Assembly (NCBI GenBank): GCA_027186245.1
Contig: CP114495.1
Coordinates: 7,556,501 to 7,620,500, forward strand
Direction of reading: 5' to 3'
From: Coriaria nepalensis
Taxonomy: Eukaryota > Streptophyta > Magnoliopsida > Cucurbitales > Coriariaceae
Length of the DNA stretch: 64,000 nt
Shown: positions 58,988 through 64,000 of the stretch, in pieces
Numbering within the stretch: the stretch's first letter is position 1
Layout of the letters: every line of letters begins with the position of its first letter
Program-made: the position numbers and the translations under genes
The notes under the pieces: model-generated
Told to the model about the DNA's origin: nothing
What the model saw: the letters and a program-made list of their open reading frames with translations, nothing else
Database searches by the model: none

Positions 58988-59820
58988 TTATTTATTAATA
59001 ATTATTAATTTATAATGTATTTCTAATTTATCAACTCTATTTAAAAATAAATTAATTTAGCTTGATCAACCTTGGAGATATTTTAGTCAATTGCATCTTA
59101 GGTTTTTGGAGAGTTATGAAGTAGTGGAACGAATCTTAAAAAAAAATATTTTAGAAGCAATGAATTGTATAATTTCTACTAGAATAATAAATGTTCATGA
59201 AAATGTAATTGTAAATTACTTTCGATATTATAAATTTCAGTCTACGGATAATATAGTTCAAATAATTCGAATGAACGGTTAGATGGTGGAGACGTTCAAC
59301 AATAACAAAATATAATCAAAAAGCTTAATTTTCATAATGAAATGAATTTCGATGACCTTTTGAATTACCATGGAGAAAACTACACAACCTTAGAGTTGTG
59401 TAACAATGAGCAGAAAATTGAGTGCATCATGGGAAAGATCAAAATGCTGAAGTTGAATAAGAAAAGTACAGTACTAGAACTTCCTACCATGTTAAGAAAA
59501 ATTAAATATTAGATCTAAGTTGATGTCAATTTCAAGAAAAAATAATTAATGATTGAGTTATATTTTACAAATACCTCATAATTAAATTATGCACATTATA
59601 TATTAGAAAATTACTAATTTATATATTGTATAAGAAATATAAAAACTTTTTATAATATATTATATTATAAATTTAATTAATTATTAATTTAACATCTTAT
59701 CTCCAAAGGACTAACAAAAAATATTATTTAAACGAAGTTATTAATTTATAACTTTATTTAATTTTGATTTATATGTGCGTCATTTATAAGTGTAATACCA
59801 ATTGTTTAATGATATCTAGG
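58636..59820 (+). pseudogene. Decayed pogo/Tigger-like transposase remnant
   Basis: Starts MALRGRGRDMMTRG, with an acidic patch, then 'GPKRQALKVFHVTYSSLNEK', which resembles the N-terminal helix-turn-helix entry of Tigger transposases. From 59047 a second part reads 'LKKNILEAMNCIISTRIINV' and 'NYFRYYKFQS', like the region after the DDE core (usual 'TIRNCFRHCKF'). The catalytic core is absent. An AT-rich insert with an (AAAT)n run (58960-58985) and a pogo-MITE-like terminus ('tagtaaaatctcaataaatt', 58885) lies between the two parts. Confidence 0.4.
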
Positions 59821-60299
59821 TATTATAATTGGGAGGTCTCTTCGTAGTGGGAAACTTCACATTCGAAGCCGACAAATAGACAGTCGACTAGTGGGACTAC
59901 CAAAGAGGTGAAGAGGATAGCTAGGCCGGAACAATATTTAAATATCATTTTAATAGCAAAATTTTTTTTTTTTGTCTCTCTCTGAAAAAAGGATACTTTT
60001 TAAAGTGTTTTTCGTGTTTAAATTAAGTAAAAACGTGATTTTAATGTCTTCAGTATCATTGACTTATATCTGCTCTTCTAGATCTCTTCGTCACCTTCCC
60101 CAACAATATCTCATTTTCTCCGTAAATCATATCATGAACCTCCCATTATCGTGAATCTCTATTTCCAGAGTGAATAGGGCAATGCCAACATAACATTTAA
60201 TTTAAGTCAGTGTATCTCACGTGTAACTATAAATTACTCTACGAGTTGAAAAGCCTCGACCCGTAAAGGATTTTGCGATCCTTAGAGTTACTCTACAGA

Positions 60300-60390
60300 C
60301 TGATATGTGAGATGTCAGTTTGAGATGCACAAACCGACATCTCACATATTGACCTGAGTCTTAAACCGACATGTGAGATGTCGGTTTATG
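60300..60390. repeat. Pair of palindromes built on 'accgacatctcacat'
   Basis: Arms 60303-60321 and 60331-60349 are complementary at 18 of 19 positions. Arms 60362-60372 and 60378-60388 are perfect over 11 bp with a 5-nt loop. The same word appears in alternating orientation, so several alternative folds are possible. Confidence 0.7.
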
Positions 60391-60420
60391 CATCTTAGTG
60401 CCTCGAGGCTTTCGATCATA

Positions 60421-60780
60421 GAGTACATCGAAGAGTTGAAGAGCCATTCATAGGTCGAGTCCCTTCGACCCGTAAAGTAACTTTAAGAGTTGAAGGGCCT
60501 TTCACAAGTCTAGTCTCATCGACCCGTAGAGTAACTTTAAGAGTTAAAAGGGCCCTTTACAGATCTAGTCCATTCGACCCATAGAGTAACTCTAAGGGTC
60601 GAAGGGTTCTTCAAAAGTCGAGGCCTTTCGACTCGTCGAGTAACTCTAAGGGTCGAAGGGTCCTTCACAGATCGAGGTCTTTCGACCCGTTGAATAACTC
60701 TAAGGGTCGAAAGGCCCTTCATAGGTCGAGGTCTTTCGACTCGTGGAGTAACTCTTAGTCGAAGGGTCCTTCACATTTCG
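60421..60780. repeat. 54-bp minisatellite, about 6.5 units
   Basis: Unit core: 'gagtaactctaagggtcgaa', then 'gggtccttcacagatcgagg', then 'tctttcgacccgt'. The central three units are exactly 54 bp apart; the outer ones are more diverged. As 54 is divisible by 3, the minus strand has an open frame (60537-60722) of an 18-residue repeat; it has no start context or family and is taken as incidental. Confidence 0.85.
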
Positions 60781-61146
60781 AGACTCGTCAATCTATACAC
60801 AAGTAATTAACATTCTCCTTGAAAAGTTTTACAAAACATCCGGAGCCTACCTTTATCTTATTTGTTTTCCATCTCTTTTTCATTCCGTGTTCCTTTCTCA
60901 TAATTTCAACTTTCATATATCTTCATAAGTCTTCTAATCCAAAATTTTAGAGAACTTAAATATAGAAATAATGAGAAGGAAAAAAAAAATCCATTTTTGG
61001 ATTTATTTGTATCACTCTATATACATTCCTTTGTATTAGAAAACATCTCCATTTCCTACTCATAAAAAACATCTATCCCTTTTGTTTCCCTTAAAATTTT
61101 AAAATTCAAAAACTACCTCAAAAAATCATCAAAAGTTCAAAATTAA
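60781..61146. other. Spacer
   Basis: A/T-rich sequence between the minisatellite and the tandem duplication. No gene seen. Confidence 0.5.
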
Positions 61147-62420
61147 TTATATTATAATTACTATTAAATTGATTATTTCTAAAATTAGAGATCAATTAAT
61201 AATATACTTCAAAGTTTATACAAAATATAGGTTTTTGGTGAATCAGATTATTAATTTAAAAAACAATGTGTGCTAAAACATAGTAGCGGATCCAAAATCT
61301 CGATACCGTGAGGGCAGAATGTCTAGTAAATTTAGGAAAATTATTAAGGGTGGTGCGGGGTGAAACCTTTGCAGTATGATAAATGTAAATTTTATATTTA
61401 TAACTAAATTTATGGAAGTAAAATAATATAAAATGTTTTGGTATTTTAATTTAATGTGCATAGAAATTTATATTTTAGAAAGATTTTGGCAGAAGAATTG
61501 ACTACTAATGTTTGAAATGATGAAATATAATATGTGATAAGAGAAACTGAGAATTGAGTATTAGACATTGTGAGGGCAAGAATTTTCAAATTATACTTTT
61601 TAACCCTAAAATTTTAAATTCAAAACATACCACTAAAAATTATCAAAAGATTTTTTGGGGCTATGGGGCAGTTGTCCCCATGGCTAAACATAAAATGGGC
61701 ATTTGGTAACTTGTAAAACTGGTATGTTTAAATTGATTCTTTTGGTGGGAATAAAAATGTGAATGTAATTCAAAGTTTGAAATTAATTTTATAATTGATA
61801 CTATTAAATTGATTATTTCTAAAATTAGGGATCAATTAATAATATACTTCAAAGTTCGAATAAAATATAGATTTTTGGTCAGTCGGATAATTTATTTAAA
61901 AATATATATATATGTGTTAAACACAGTGGCATATTTAAAATATCGGCATTGTGAGGGCAGACTATCTAGTAAATTTAGGAAAATTATTAAGGGTACGGGG
62001 GCGAAGCCTCCACAGTATGGTAAATGTAAATTATATATTTATAACAAAATTTATGAGAGTAAAATTATATAAAATTTCTTTATATTTTAATTTAATAGGG
62101 GTAGAAATTTAACTAGAAAGTTTATGGTGGAAGAATTGATTACTAAAGTCTAAAATGGTTAAATTTAATATGATATATAAGAAATTGAGAATTATACATT
62201 GTGAGGCAAGAATTTTAAAACTATACCTTTTATACTTAAAATTTTAAAGTTCAAAATTTACCTCTAAATTTTTAAGAGATTATTTCGGGCTGTGGGGCAG
62301 CTGCCCCCATGGTAAATCCGCCAATGGCTAAACATACAATAGGTGTTTGGTAAAATAGGTATGTTTAAATTTATTCTTTCGGTGGAAATAAAAATGTGAA
62401 TGTGAATGAAAATGAAAGAG
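61147..62420. repeat. Tandem duplication of about 640 bp carrying TIR elements (copies 2 and 3)
   Basis: Units 61147-61785 and 61786-62420 run in parallel: 'ctattaaattgattatttct', 'gatcaattaataatatactt', 'ctagtaaatttaggaaaatt', 'ggcagttgtcccca' or 'ggcagctgccccca', 'atggctaaacata'. Each contains a TIR element of the family seen at 1070-1373. The left ends ('gtagcggatcca', 61284; 'cagtggcatattta', 61924) oppose a right end kept only in unit 2 ('ggtaaatccgccaatg', 62311-62326). In unit 1 the right terminus has been lost. Element plus flank was duplicated together, so this is segmental, not two insertions. Confidence 0.75.
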
Positions 62421-62740
62421 AATATATAATTTTTTAATATTGTGTTTGTTTTGTTGCATAGAAAATGACTAAAACGAAAGACTATATATTAATATTGAAC
62501 TACTTCTCATAGTTAGATTAATTTTGTAGCCTAAATATTATAAGAAAAATATTAGACTAGGATAAGAATAATACAAATAATATTAATATTAATAATAAGG
62601 TATAATAATAGTAATAGTAATAATAATTTAGAAAGAGAAAGGGTGAAGCAATGGATGTTGCTGCCTCACCCTTCCCTCTCTCATAGCATAAGATAAGTAC
62701 CAACATATATATATATGTTCTAGATTTTAGAAGTTAACAT
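62421..62740. other. AT-rich spacer
   Basis: Contains degenerate ATT/AAT trinucleotide repeats near 62565-62625. No gene seen. Confidence 0.5.
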
Positions 62741-62744
62741 GAAT

Positions 62745-62950
62745 GGCTCGAAATACTCGACATCTCCAATACGCAATGTACTCGAAGTACCCGACCCCTC
62801 AACATACTCGACACCTCAATGTACTCGATGCCTCCAATAGGCAACATATTGGACACCACGACGTACTCGACGTGCTTGACATACTCTACGCCTCGATGCC
62901 TCCAATATGCGATGTACTCGATACTTCGACGTACTCGACGCCTCAATATC
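62745..62950. repeat. Degenerate short minisatellite based on 'tactcgacgcctc'
   Basis: Phrases 'tactcgac', 'gtactcgatgcctccaata' and 'gacgtactcgacg' recur many times with irregular spacing of 12-40 bp. It yields open frames on both strands that have no other support. Confidence 0.65.
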
Positions 62951-63599
62951 TACTATATCATAAATAAAACTATTTTGATGGATTAAAGGTTATCGAATAG
63001 TAGAGAATAATGAATACTCCTTATAAAATTATATAGTTTGAGTAGTATAATTGAGTTAGTTTTAACTGGGATATAATAATTATATGGTAAATAGTTAAAT
63101 GACGTTCGTAAAGTTGTTTTATATCTTAAATTAAATTTTATATTTTAAATATAATTGAGAATAAAGTTTTACTAAGATAAATACATGTTTAGTTAGGTTA
63201 GGAGTTTGTCCCAAAATTGATGGATTTCAAGAAACTCTTATAAAATAATATCTACGTCAGTTAAGTAAAGTCTCACCTACAACACAAGTATGTTCATTGT
63301 TTATTCAGCTTGAGATTGATGATATTGTTTTGAATGCAATAGAGTATGTTGAATATTGAATTGATAAAACTATATTGCATGGTATTGTGTTTTTATATAA
63401 CATATTGAAATTGAGTTTATATTCCTTGAATATATACATTTTCTAAAAAATATTGAATGCACCATTAGTTTTTATGCAAAGATAACCAAAAGAAATGTTA
63501 TGCTTTTAATTGATTTGTATGATGTTTGACATAACATAAGCATAACATTATAGTAAGGTATTGCATGGTCAGTGCGGACTGAGCGGAGTCACTAATCTC
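62951..63599. other. AT-rich spacer
   Basis: No gene or clear repeat recognised. Possibly the untranslated part of the Copia relic that follows. Confidence 0.45.
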
Positions 63600-64000
63600 A
63601 GAGATTTTTAGTCAATAGAAGATCATAGATCACAGTAATCTCGATAGCAGCATCCTAAGAGAGTTGCTCTAGAAGACCTTCTTAATTCTTCCACTTCATT
63701 TTCAATTGGTCGAATATGAGTAATAGGCTCATCATGATTAACATATAGTGGGAGTTCTTGAATTGGTTGCTTCTTAATCGATTTTGTACGAATAATTACC
63801 TTGTGAAGGAATAATAATACCATTTTAAGGAGTGTTCATGAAATTTAATATTTCTTGGAAACTCACTCCCACTCACTTCATGATCCTTCAGAAATTTTGC
63901 AGCTTATAGTATTCTAGTGGACTGTGAAGGGCAATAAAGTATATACCCTTTGAAATTTAATAGATAGCCAATAAAAAATCATTTAATTCTTCTTGGGTCC
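63600..64000 (-). mobile_element. Ty1/Copia polyprotein fragment, cut by the window edge
   Basis: On the minus strand, 'KGYTLYCPSHSTRI' (about 63950-63910) is the Copia phrase found after integrase (usual 'GYRFYCP.HSTRI'). It is followed by 'EVEELRRSSRA' (about 63680-63650), the 'RRSSR' linker that precedes reverse transcriptase. Frames shift between the two parts. The element extends beyond 64000 and no RT is present on the left, so it is truncated. Confidence 0.65.

Noticed and set aside
60537..60722. Repeat protein of 18-residue units on the minus strand
   Set aside because: A by-product of the 54-bp minisatellite; outer units lose the frame and no start context exists.

Overview
The window is nuclear DNA of a flowering plant. 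It is AT-rich, its genes carry spliceosomal GT-AG introns, it encodes chloroplast- and mitochondrion-targeted proteins, and about half of it is transposon debris. The species cannot be named from the sequence. No operon, CRISPR array, rRNA or tRNA gene was recognised.

Eight genes look intact when exons are joined by eye. In order they are: CLPP6, a plastid Clp protease subunit (2.1-4.8 kb, +); a PAT1-family mRNA-decapping activator (10.2-18.0 kb, +); an APO1-like plastid RNA-binding protein (21.1-23.1 kb, +); a short JAZ7/JAZ8-type TIFY jasmonate repressor (25.5-26.3 kb, -), which lies in exons too short for a simple ORF scan; a mini zinc finger protein (33.0 kb, +); a NIP-type aquaporin close to NIP5;1 (41.0-43.6 kb, +); a mitochondrial DEAD-box RNA helicase of the RH9/RH53 (PMH) type (46.3-50.1 kb, -); and a MATE/DETOXIFICATION transporter (51.3-58.0 kb, +). 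These are independent genes. Three serve organelle gene expression or proteostasis, two concern mRNA turnover and hormone signalling, and two are membrane transporters.

The stretch from 24 to 46 kb is a patchwork of local duplications. It holds four decayed copies of a B3 (DUF313) gene, a broken second copy of the JAZ last exon, a copied piece of the APO1 intron, two ends of a lost RH53 duplicate, and an exon scrap of a CNNM/DUF21 gene. Two decayed members of one gag-like retroelement family lie in opposite orientation at 28-32 kb and 37.5-39.1 kb and share an intron position.

Introns and intergenic DNA hold many more mobile elements: a hAT-like element with an 8-bp target duplication and a LINE nested inside it (52.9-54.0 kb), a second LINE fragment (56.3-57.6 kb), a foldback element in a PAT1 intron, a Tourist-like MITE in APO1, LINE and pogo-like remnants, a Copia end at the right edge, and a gag- or pararetrovirus-like fragment at the left edge. 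The right 4 kb carries a 54-bp minisatellite, palindromes, a roughly 640-bp tandem duplication built on a TIR element, and a second degenerate minisatellite.

All gene structures are conceptual: exon borders rest on splice consensus, reading frame and remembered family sequence, with no transcript or database support.
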